Below are positions 52,693 through 60,211 of a DNA stretch of 64,000 nt, piece by piece. The DNA is taken from NCBI RefSeq assembly GCF_041734645.1, contig NZ_CP162010.1, positions 372,001 to 436,000 on the forward strand. Reading direction: 5' to 3'. The position numbers were made by a program, and so were the translations under genes. Position 1 is the first letter of the stretch, and each line of letters starts with the position of its first letter. This stretch comes from Rodentibacter sp901420285 (GTDB taxonomy: Bacteria > Pseudomonadota > Gammaproteobacteria > Enterobacterales > Pasteurellaceae). Below the pieces are notes generated by a model. It did no database searches, was not told the DNA's origin, and was given only the letters and a program-made list of their open reading frames with translations.

Positions 52693-54204
52693 ATGACAAC
52701 TCCTGTTGTAGCCCTTGTGGGGCGCCCGAATGTGGGAAAATCTACCTTATTTAATCGTCTCACCCGCACGCGTGATGCTTTGGTGGCCGATTTTCCGGGC
52801 TTAACGCGCGATCGTAAATACGGTCATGCGCACATCGCCGGACACGAATTTATCGTAATTGATACTGGCGGTATTGACGGCACGGAGGAAGGCGTAGAAG
52901 AAAAAATGGCCGAGCAGTCTTTGCTCGCCATTGAAGAGGCGGATGTCGTACTTTTCCTGGTGGATGCTCGCGCCGGCTTAACCGCGGCAGATATCGGCAT
53001 CGCGAATTATTTGCGTCAACGCCAAAATAAAACCACTGTGTTGGTAGCAAATAAAACCGACGGCATTGATGCAGATTCCCATTGTGCCGAGTTTTATCAA
53101 TTAGGATTAGGTGAAATCGAACAAATCGCTGCCTCCCAAGGTCGTGGCGTCACACAGTTAATGGAACAAGTTTTGGCACCGTTCGCCGAACGCTTGGAAA
53201 GCGCGGACGAAATCGAACCGACTTCCGAAGACGCGCAAGACGAATGGGAACAAGCGCTTGATTTTGACTTCGCCGAGAGCACCGCATTGATTGACGAAGC
53301 ATTGGAAGATGAAGCGGAAGAGCAAGATGAAAATATCAAAATTGCCATCGTAGGGCGTCCGAATGTGGGTAAATCCACCTTAACCAACCGGATTCTCGGC
53401 GAAGATCGCGTGGTTGTGTACGATTTGCCGGGCACCACACGCGACAGTATTTACATTCCGATGGAACGCGACGGACAAGCATATACCTTAATCGATACTG
53501 CCGGTGTGCGTAAACGCGGTAAAGTGCATCTTGCGGTAGAAAAATTCTCCGTCATCAAAACCTTACAAGCGATTCAAGACGCCAATGTCGTATTATTGGT
53601 GATTGACGCGCGCGAAAATATTTCTGATCAAGATTTATCTTTACTTGGCTTTATTTTGAATGCCGGACGTTCTCTGGTCATCGTCGTGAACAAATGGGAT
53701 GGGCTTGATCAAGACGTGAAAGATCGGGTGAAGTCCGAACTTGATCGGCGCCTGGATTTTATTGATTTTGCCCGTGTACATTTTATTTCGGCCTTGCACG
53801 GTAGCGGCGTCGGCAATCTATTTGATTCCGTTAAAGAGGCTTACGCTTGTGCCACGCAAAAAATGACCACTTCAATGTTAACGCGCATTTTGCAAATGGC
53901 GACGGATGAACATCAACCACCAATGGTAGCCGGTCGTCGCATTAAACTGAAATATGCGCATCCGGGCGGTTACAATCCGCCGATTATTGTGGTGCATGGT
54001 AATCAAATGGAGAAATTGCCGGATGCTTACAAACGTTATTTATCCAACTATTATCGTAAAAGTCTGAAAATTATCGGCTCGCCGATTCGTTTGTTGTTCC
54101 AAGAAGGCTCGAATCCGTTTGCCGGACGCAAAAATAAACTTACGCCGAGTCAATTGCGTAAGCGTAAGCGGTTAATGAAGTTTATTAAGAAATCAAAAAG
54201 ATAG
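52693..54204 (+). CDS. der: GTPase Der (EngA)
   Basis: Ribosome assembly GTPase with two tandem G domains, 503 residues. G domain 1 has GRPNVGKSTLF, DTGG and NKTD. An acidic linker follows (about 165-215), then G domain 2 with GRPNVGKSTLT, DTAG and NKWD, and a C-terminal KH-like domain with a basic tail. A dialect word at 53281-53289 falls in the linker, read as S-T-A-L. Confidence 0.97.
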   Translation: MTTPVVALVGRPNVGKSTLFNRLTRTRDALVADFPGLTRDRKYGHAHIAGHEFIVIDTGGIDGTEEGVEEKMAEQSLLAIEEADVVLFLVDARAGLTAADIGIANYLRQRQNKTTVLVANKTDGIDADSHCAEFYQLGLGEIEQIAASQGRGVTQLMEQVLAPFAERLESADEIEPTSEDAQDEWEQALDFDFAESTALIDEALEDEAEEQDENIKIAIVGRPNVGKSTLTNRILGEDRVVVYDLPGTTRDSIYIPMERDGQAYTLIDTAGVRKRGKVHLAVEKFSVIKTLQAIQDANVVLLVIDARENISDQDLSLLGFILNAGRSLVIVVNKWDGLDQDVKDRVKSELDRRLDFIDFARVHFISALHGSGVGNLFDSVKEAYACATQKMTTSMLTRILQMATDEHQPPMVAGRRIKLKYAHPGGYNPPIIVVHGNQMEKLPDAYKRYLSNYYRKSLKIIGSPIRLLFQEGSNPFAGRKNKLTPSQLRKRKRLMKFIKKSKR

Positions 54205-54207
54205 GTG

Positions 54208-54237
54208 AAAATGCGGTCGAGTCGGGCCGCATTTTTT
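54208..54237 (+). terminator. Intrinsic terminator after der
   Basis: AAAATGCGG (54208-54216) and CCGCATTTT (54227-54235) form the stem, with six T. The arm contains AATGCGGT, one base short of the dialect word. Confidence 0.8.
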
Positions 54238-54258
54238 ATCGCTGTGAACCTTCAAAAC

Positions 54259-54291
54259 AGCACCGCATTGGCGGGCTTTCAATGCGGTGCT
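54259..54291. repeat. Inverted pair of the AGCACCGCATTG word between der and hda
   Basis: Twelve-base arms (54259-54270 and 54280-54291) have a 9-base loop. It lies 24 bases after the der terminator and directly before the hda stop at 54295. Confidence 0.87.
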
Positions 54292-54294
54292 ATT

Positions 54295-54990
54295 TTACAA
54301 CCCCAGCGTTTCTTTGACGAAAGGAATGGTTAGATTGCGTTGCGCTTGCAAGGAGGCTTTGTCGAGTTTTGCTAAAGTTTGCAACAAAGTATGCATATCG
54401 CGATCCAGCCGTTTTAGCAAAAATTGCGCCGTTTCCGCCGGTAATTCAATACCGCGCCGACGCGCATTCTCTTGCAGCACTTCAAGTTTTTGTGTGTCCG
54501 TTAGGGGCGTAAGTTGATAAATTTCGCCCCATTTTAAGCGTGACGCCAAGTCCGGCAATTGCACCTTCAGAGCAGAAGGCGAAACTGTGGCGCTGATCAA
54601 TAAAAGTGTTCGCCCGCCGGCTTTGATGCGATTGAATAAATCGAATAATGCCATTTCCCATTCCGCTTCACCAATGACGGCTTGCAAATCGTCTAAACAC
54701 ACCAATTCTTGTTGCTCTAGATTTTCCAGTACGGCCGGGGAAAAATAGTGCGATTTATTTAATGGCACATAAATCGCTGCGCGTTGTTCGTTTAAATATT
54801 GGTTGCACAGTGCGCACAACAAATGGCTTTTGCCGCAGCCTGCTGCGCCCCAAATATAAAAAAATTGCTGTTGAATTTGTTGCCAATTTTGGTGTAGCGA
54901 ATTCAGCAACAACAGATTGTTGTTGGGGTAAAAATTCTCGAATGTGTGCTCATCGATTTGATGAATGGGCAAGGACAATTGCTGATTCAA
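54295..54990 (-). CDS. hda: DnaA regulatory inactivator Hda
   Basis: AAA+ DnaA homologue that, with the DNA-loaded clamp, triggers DnaA-ATP hydrolysis. It has 231 residues. The N-terminal clamp-binding motif QLSLPI is present, with Walker A WGAAGCGKSH near residue 47 and Walker B LVCLDDLQ near 94. The only suitable start is TTG at 54990, with no strong ribosome binding site; weak non-ATG initiation is also known for E. coli Hda and fits its low abundance. Confidence 0.93.
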   Translation of the reverse strand: MNQQLSLPIHQIDEHTFENFYPNNNLLLLNSLHQNWQQIQQQFFYIWGAAGCGKSHLLCALCNQYLNEQRAAIYVPLNKSHYFSPAVLENLEQQELVCLDDLQAVIGEAEWEMALFDLFNRIKAGGRTLLLISATVSPSALKVQLPDLASRLKWGEIYQLTPLTDTQKLEVLQENARRRGIELPAETAQFLLKRLDRDMHTLLQTLAKLDKASLQAQRNLTIPFVKETLGL

Positions 54991-55021
54991 AGTGATAACG
55001 TTTTTGTTTAGGAAAAAGAAA

Positions 55022-55048
55022 AGGGCTAAATTAGCAGAATTTAGCCCT
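55022..55048 (-). terminator. Intrinsic terminator after uraA
   Basis: Eleven-base arms AGGGCTAAATT and AATTTAGCCCT surround AGCAG. On the minus strand TTTTCTTTTT follows. Confidence 0.82.
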
Positions 55049-55060
55049 AATTTTTGCGGG

Positions 55061-56317
55061 TCATTCTACTTCATTTTTGGCTTTTGGCAAAATTAAGTTC
55101 AGCACGATGGCAACGATGGCACATAGGCTGATACCTTTTAACGACACCGCATCGCCGACGTTTACAAACATATTGCCGATGCCGAATGTCATCACCACGG
55201 AAATGATGCAGAGATTGCGCGGCTCGGTGACATCCACTTTGCCTTTAATCAGCGTGCTCATGCCCACTACGGCGATAGAACCGAAGACTAACATCATAAT
55301 GCCGCCCATTACGATGGTCGGAATGGTGGAAAGGAAGGCACCCACTTTACCACAGAAGGAAATCGCAATCGCCCACACGGCTGCCCAAGTCATAATGTTC
55401 GGATTGAAGTTGCGTGTCAGCATGACCGCGCCGGTCACTTCGGCGTAAGTGGTATTTGGCGGGCCACCGACTAGAGAGGCAGCAGCGGTCGCGACGCCAT
55501 CGCCCAACAAGGTGCGATGTAGGCCCGGTTTTTTCAGGAAGTCTTTGCCGGTAACCGAGCTAATCGCCATAATGCCACCCACGTGTTCCACCGCCGGCGC
55601 GATGGCGATCGGTAACATATAAAGTATCGCTTCAAGATTAAATTCCGGTTTGGTGAGTTTCGGCAGTTCGAACCAAGGGGCGTCAATCACCGGTTGGAAA
55701 TTGATTAAGCCTAAGAACAAGCAAAGAATATAGCCCGCGCTGATACCAAACATAATCGGGATAAGTTTCATCAAACCTTTAGCGAATACGGCGACGGCAA
55801 GTGTAACGGTTAAAGTGACCATTGAAACCAGCACCGCATTGTTATAGTCGTAAGCGCTGTCTTTACCCAGTGCCATATTCACCGCTACCGGTGCTAAACC
55901 CATACCGATAATGATAATCACCGGACCAACCACAACCGGCGGGAAAATACGCTCAAGGGCTTGGCTACCGCGGATTTTTACTAATGCGGAAAGCGCGAAG
56001 TAAACAAGACCGGCACAGGCTAAACCGCCCATGGTGGTTGGAATGCCCCAGGTTTGCACGCCGTATTGAATGGGCGCAATAAAAGCGAAGGAAGAAGCGA
56101 GGAAAATCGGCACTTGTTTGCCGGTGCAAAGTTGGAACAGCAAAGTGCCGATACCGGCGGTAAGTAGTGCGGTGTTGGAATCAAGGCCGGTGATTAACGG
56201 CACCAGTACCAGTGCACCGAAAGCCACGAAGAGCATTTGTAAACCCACGAAAGATTGTTTGGCAATGCTTTGTGTTTCTTCCGGTTGCGCCGGTGCGGTT
56301 TGGTTTTGTCGGTTCAT
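55061..56317 (-). CDS. uraA: Uracil permease UraA
   Basis: NAT/NCS2 proton symporter for uracil, 418 residues with 14 membrane segments. The family segments PAVEHVGGIMAI (with the substrate-binding glutamate) and GGPPNTTYAEVTGA are present. It is encoded downstream of upp, with an intrinsic terminator between them that may act as a partial attenuator. A dialect word at 55833-55841 is read as N-A-V-L. Confidence 0.94.
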   Translation of the reverse strand: MNRQNQTAPAQPEETQSIAKQSFVGLQMLFVAFGALVLVPLITGLDSNTALLTAGIGTLLFQLCTGKQVPIFLASSFAFIAPIQYGVQTWGIPTTMGGLACAGLVYFALSALVKIRGSQALERIFPPVVVGPVIIIIGMGLAPVAVNMALGKDSAYDYNNAVLVSMVTLTVTLAVAVFAKGLMKLIPIMFGISAGYILCLFLGLINFQPVIDAPWFELPKLTKPEFNLEAILYMLPIAIAPAVEHVGGIMAISSVTGKDFLKKPGLHRTLLGDGVATAAASLVGGPPNTTYAEVTGAVMLTRNFNPNIMTWAAVWAIAISFCGKVGAFLSTIPTIVMGGIMMLVFGSIAVVGMSTLIKGKVDVTEPRNLCIISVVMTFGIGNMFVNVGDAVSLKGISLCAIVAIVLNLILPKAKNEVE

Positions 56318-56407
56318 TTTAGTTTCAACTCTCAGTTTGAATTAACTTGAAAAAGGCGGTTTGTTTCGATGAGGTTTTTTAGCATGTCAGTTTTCCGCCC
56401 GAAAAAA

Positions 56408-56425
56408 GACGGCTTGTAAGCCGTC
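56408..56425 (-). terminator. Terminator or attenuator between upp and uraA
   Basis: GACGGCTT and AAGCCGTC form a perfect stem, followed on the minus strand by six T. Confidence 0.82.
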
Positions 56426-56446
56426 TCGTTGTATCAGGAACAAAAG

Positions 56447-57073
56447 TTATTTTGTTCCGAAAATTTTATCGCCCGCATCGCCCAAGCCCGGGATGATGTA
56501 GCCGTGCTCGTTTAAGTGATCATCGATCGAAGCGCAATAAAGTTCGATATCCGGATGTGCTGCTTCTAGTGCTTTTATGCCTTCCGGTGCGGCGACAAGC
56601 ACCAATACTTTGATGTGCTTGCAGCCTTTGGCTTTTAATAGATCAAGCGTAGCGATCATCGAACCGCCGGTGGCTAACATGGGATCAACCACGATGGCAA
56701 GACGTTCGTCCAAATCGCTGGCGAGTTTTTGAAAGTAAGGTACCGGCTCAAGGGTTTCTTCGTTACGATAAATCCCAACGACGCTGATGCGCGCACTTGG
56801 AACGTGTTCCAATACGCCGTCCATCATACCGAGGCCGGCGCGTAAAATCGGCACGACGGTAACTTTCTTGCCTTTAATGCGATCGATTTCGACGGGGCCG
56901 TTCCAACCGTCAATGATCACTTTTTCGGTTTCCAAATCGGCGGTAGCTTCATAGGTTAATAAACTGCCGATTTCTGTTGCCAATTCGCGAAATTTTTTGG
57001 TATCGATTTCAGCCTCACGCATTACACCCAATTTATGCTTTACCAATGGGTGTTTGACTTCAACAAGTTTCAT
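56447..57073 (-). CDS. upp: Uracil phosphoribosyltransferase
   Basis: Salvages uracil to UMP with PRPP, 208 residues. The PRPP loop VDPMLATGGSM is near residue 130, and the C-terminal uracil-binding region YIIPGLGDAGDKIFGT is present. GAGG lies eight bases before the ATG. It is probably co-transcribed with uraA. Confidence 0.97.
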   Translation of the reverse strand: MKLVEVKHPLVKHKLGVMREAEIDTKKFRELATEIGSLLTYEATADLETEKVIIDGWNGPVEIDRIKGKKVTVVPILRAGLGMMDGVLEHVPSARISVVGIYRNEETLEPVPYFQKLASDLDERLAIVVDPMLATGGSMIATLDLLKAKGCKHIKVLVLVAAPEGIKALEAAHPDIELYCASIDDHLNEHGYIIPGLGDAGDKIFGTK

Positions 57074-57400
57074 AATTTGCCTCTTAACTGCTTGGAAATA
57101 GATAAATGTGCCGATTAAAAATAAAATCGCGGAATTCTAAATCGGAAAATCGAAAAATACCAGCGGTTTATATATAAAAATGGCATATAAAACCTTATTT
57201 TTTTCTGTATAGAAAGAGGTTGAGCTTGGTTTTTTATCACGGAATTAAATCGAATATCCGAATTGTTAATTAAACTTTGACAGAGATCACTAATTAGAGT
57301 TAAAGACGTTGTGTTTCTTTTCCGCGCAACTAGAATGAAATCATTAGAATTGCTTCAATAAAAGCGCAAAAAGCAGCCAAAAATTCAATTTCCTATTCAA
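57074..57400. other. Non-coding region between upp and the malQ remnant
   Basis: About 330 bases, AT-rich and without a recognisable gene. It must contain the upp promoter (minus strand). A TTGACA hexamer at 57277-57282 on the plus strand lacks a convincing -10. Confidence 0.4.
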
Positions 57401-57748
57401 CGTGAAACGGTGCAGACACAAATGCAATTTTTGTGTGGATCTGACACGGTGAATTACGGTGATATCGGTGAGGAACTTGGCACACAGGATGCGCTCTCGT
57501 TGAACCGTTTTTGGCACTGTCGTGAGTTGGAATCATTCGAACGGCTCGGTATTTGGTCAATGCGGTGCTGAAACAGAAGTACGATCAACAGGTGATGGAT
57601 AACAGGCCTATTGAATAGCCTTTATCGTAATAATTATCTTGCGCCGGATTATGAAGGCGACGCCCTTGCTCCGAATTGGCGCAAAAAACTCGCACAATCT
57701 TTAGAATTTATTTTTAGCAACGAATCATTACAAACCTTCTTTGCGTGA
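57401..57748 (+). pseudogene. malQ: Decayed malQ (4-alpha-glucanotransferase), C-terminal fragments
   Basis: Three consecutive pieces in different frames resemble the MalQ C-terminal region. GDIGEELGTQDALSLNRFWH resembles the GEDLGT and HDLPTLRGFW segments brought together. NAVLKQKYDQQVMDN lies in another frame. The terminal piece NNYLAPDYEGDALAPNWRKK continues LAQSLEFIFSNESLQTFF to the TGA at 57746-57748. No intact frame joins them and the N-terminal ~400 codons are absent. In H. influenzae malQ directly precedes glgB, which supports the identification. A dialect word (57558-57566) lies at one of the frame changes. Confidence 0.75.
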
Positions 57749-57781
57749 ATCAACTCATCGCGCAAAGCGTAAGGAGATGCC

Positions 57782-59974
57782 ATGACACATGCAACGACAC
57801 AAGCGATTATCGATAGTTTTTTTGATGCTACCAACGGCGATCCTTTCGCTACACTAGGTATGCATGAAACCGAACGCGGCATTGAGGTTCGCGCACTTTT
57901 GCCGGATGCGGATCATGTAAGCGTTATTGCGCTTGAGTCCGGTGAGCGCGTAGCGGAATTAGACTGCTTGGATGAACGCGGTTTTTTTTCCGGCGTGATC
58001 CCAAATTGCCGTGAGTTTTTTGCCTATCAATTGCAGGTTTCATGGGGGCTCGAAGGACAAATAGTGGAAGATCCGTACCGTTTTCATCCGATGCTTGATG
58101 ATCTTGAGCAATGGCTGCTTTCCGAAGGTTCAATGCTTCGTCCTTATGAAGTGCTCGGTGCACATTTTATGGAATGCGACGGTGTAAGCGGAGTGAATTT
58201 TCGTTTATGGGCACCGAATGCGCGACGGGTTTCCATCGTGGGCGATTTTAATTATTGGGACGGTCGTCGCCACCCGATGCGGTTTCATGCAAAAAGCGGC
58301 GTGTGGGAATTGTTTCTACCGAAAGCCAGTTTGGGGCAGCTTTATAAATTTGAACTTATTGATTGCCACGGCAACCTTCGCTTGAAAGCCGATCCTTATG
58401 CTTTCAGTTCGCAGCTTCGCCCGGATACCGCCTCGCAAATCAGCGCTTTGCCAAATGTGGTGGAAATGACGGAACAACGTCGTGAAGCGAACCAAGCGAA
58501 TCGGCCAATTTCCATTTATGAAGTGCATTTAGGTTCATGGCGCCGCAATTTAGAAAATAATTTCTGGCTTGATTACGATCAAATTGCTGACGAACTCATA
58601 CCTTACGTGAAGGATATGGGATTTACGCATATTGAATTTTTACCGCTTTCCGAGTTCCCGTATGACGGTTCTTGGGGTTATCAACCGCTTGGGCTGTATT
58701 CACCGACCAGTCGTTTCGGTTCGCCGGAAGGCTTTCGTCGTTTAGTCCAACGGGCCCATGATGCGGGGATTAACGTTATTTTAGATTGGGTGCCGGGCCA
58801 TTTTCCAAGCGACACTCACGGGCTTGTCGCCTTTGACGGCACCGCATTGTACGAGCACGCCGATCCGAAAGAAGGTTACCATCAAGATTGGAACACGCTG
58901 ATTTACAATTACGGCCGCCATGAAGTGAAAAATTTCCTTTCCAGTAATGCGCTGTATTGGTTGGAACGTTTCGGGGTGGACGGCATTCGCGTGGATGCGG
59001 TGGCGTCGATGCTCTACCGTGATTACAGTCGGGCGGAAGGTGAGTGGATTCCAAATCAATACGGCGGACGCGAAAATTTGGAAGCCATCGAATTTTTAAA
59101 ACATACCAACTGGAAAATTCACAGCGAAATGGCGGGGGCGATTTCTATCGCGGAAGAATCGACTTCTTTTGCGGGCGTCACCCATCCGAGCGAACAAGGC
59201 GGGCTCGGCTTCAATTTCAAATGGAATATGGGATGGATGAACGACACCCTTTCCTATATGAAACTCGATCCGATTTATCGCCAATATCACCATAATAAAA
59301 TGACTTTCGGCATGGTCTATCAATACAGCGAAAACTTCGTATTGCCGCTTTCTCACGACGAAGTGGTACACGGCAAATGCTCATTACTCGGCAAAATGCC
59401 GGGCGATGCGTGGCAAAAATTCGCCAACTTGCGAGCTTATTACGGCTATATGTGGGGCTACCCGGGTAAAAAATTACTGTTTATGGGCAATGAATTTGCA
59501 CAAGGGCGCGAATGGAATCACGAAGAAAGTTTGGATTGGTTTTTGTTGGACGAAAACATCGGTGGCGGTTGGCACAAAGGCGTGTTGAAATTGGTGAAAG
59601 ACTTGAACCGTATTTACCAACAAAATCGCCCGCTTTTCGAATTTGATAATTCTCCGGAAGGCTTTGATTGGCTTGTGGTGAACGATGCCGCGAATTCTGT
59701 CTTCGCTTTTGAGCGCAGAAGCTCCGATGGCGAACGTATTATCGTAATCAGTAACTTCACGCCTGTCCCGCGCCACGAGTACCGCATTGGCGTGAATATC
59801 GCCGGTTGCTATGAAGAAATTTTGAATACCGATTCGATGTATTACCAAGGATCCAATATCGGTAATTTCGGTGAAGTACGAACTGAAGAGATGGAAAGCC
59901 ACGGGCGCAAACATTCCATTTCTGTTTCCATTCCGCCGTTGGCGACGGTCTATTTAAAATTGAAAACGGAATAA
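57782..59974 (+). CDS. glgB: 1,4-alpha-glucan branching enzyme GlgB
   Basis: Introduces alpha-1,6 branches in glycogen, 730 residues. It has an N-terminal carbohydrate-binding region and CBM48, then a GH13 barrel. The nucleophile aspartate is in GIRVDAVASMLY, the acid/base glutamate in SIAEESTSF and the transition-state aspartate in LSHDEVVHG. AAGGAG precedes the ATG. It contains two dialect words (58841-58849, T-A-L; 59781-59789, R-I-G). Confidence 0.97.
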   Translation: MTHATTQAIIDSFFDATNGDPFATLGMHETERGIEVRALLPDADHVSVIALESGERVAELDCLDERGFFSGVIPNCREFFAYQLQVSWGLEGQIVEDPYRFHPMLDDLEQWLLSEGSMLRPYEVLGAHFMECDGVSGVNFRLWAPNARRVSIVGDFNYWDGRRHPMRFHAKSGVWELFLPKASLGQLYKFELIDCHGNLRLKADPYAFSSQLRPDTASQISALPNVVEMTEQRREANQANRPISIYEVHLGSWRRNLENNFWLDYDQIADELIPYVKDMGFTHIEFLPLSEFPYDGSWGYQPLGLYSPTSRFGSPEGFRRLVQRAHDAGINVILDWVPGHFPSDTHGLVAFDGTALYEHADPKEGYHQDWNTLIYNYGRHEVKNFLSSNALYWLERFGVDGIRVDAVASMLYRDYSRAEGEWIPNQYGGRENLEAIEFLKHTNWKIHSEMAGAISIAEESTSFAGVTHPSEQGGLGFNFKWNMGWMNDTLSYMKLDPIYRQYHHNKMTFGMVYQYSENFVLPLSHDEVVHGKCSLLGKMPGDAWQKFANLRAYYGYMWGYPGKKLLFMGNEFAQGREWNHEESLDWFLLDENIGGGWHKGVLKLVKDLNRIYQQNRPLFEFDNSPEGFDWLVVNDAANSVFAFERRSSDGERIIVISNFTPVPRHEYRIGVNIAGCYEEILNTDSMYYQGSNIGNFGEVRTEEMESHGRKHSISVSIPPLATVYLKLKTE

Positions 59975-60085
59975 ATCGTTCTATTTCATTGCGAAAGATT
60001 GAATTTTTATTCCTTTGTAAGCAGCGAAAACCGCCACAAAACGGTTACGGGAAGAATTGCAGTAAAGCGATCATGAGATCGCCGA

Positions 60086-60134
60086 TGAGCACCGCATTGA
60101 AGCCCCGTGTGGCAAGGGTTCAATGCGGTGCTCA
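60086..60134. repeat. Inverted pair of the AGCACCGCATTG word between glgB and glgX
   Basis: Sixteen-base arms TGAGCACCGCATTGAA (60086-60101) and its complement (60119-60134) have a 17-base loop that can pair further. It is the only dialect pair between same-direction genes, in a 237-base gap. Confidence 0.87.
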
Positions 60135-60211
60135 AATCACACTTCGCTTTCAATGCAGCTTTCTGAGAACAGAGAGAAAATTAAAGTGCGAAGCAATATG
60201 GCGAGATAACG

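Noticed and set aside
2530..60134. Paired repeats considered as a CRISPR array, REP elements or miniature transposons
   Set aside because: Copies are kilobases apart without spacers, lack target-site duplications or a longer common body, and the same word occurs singly inside genes; a dispersed uptake-type word explains them better.
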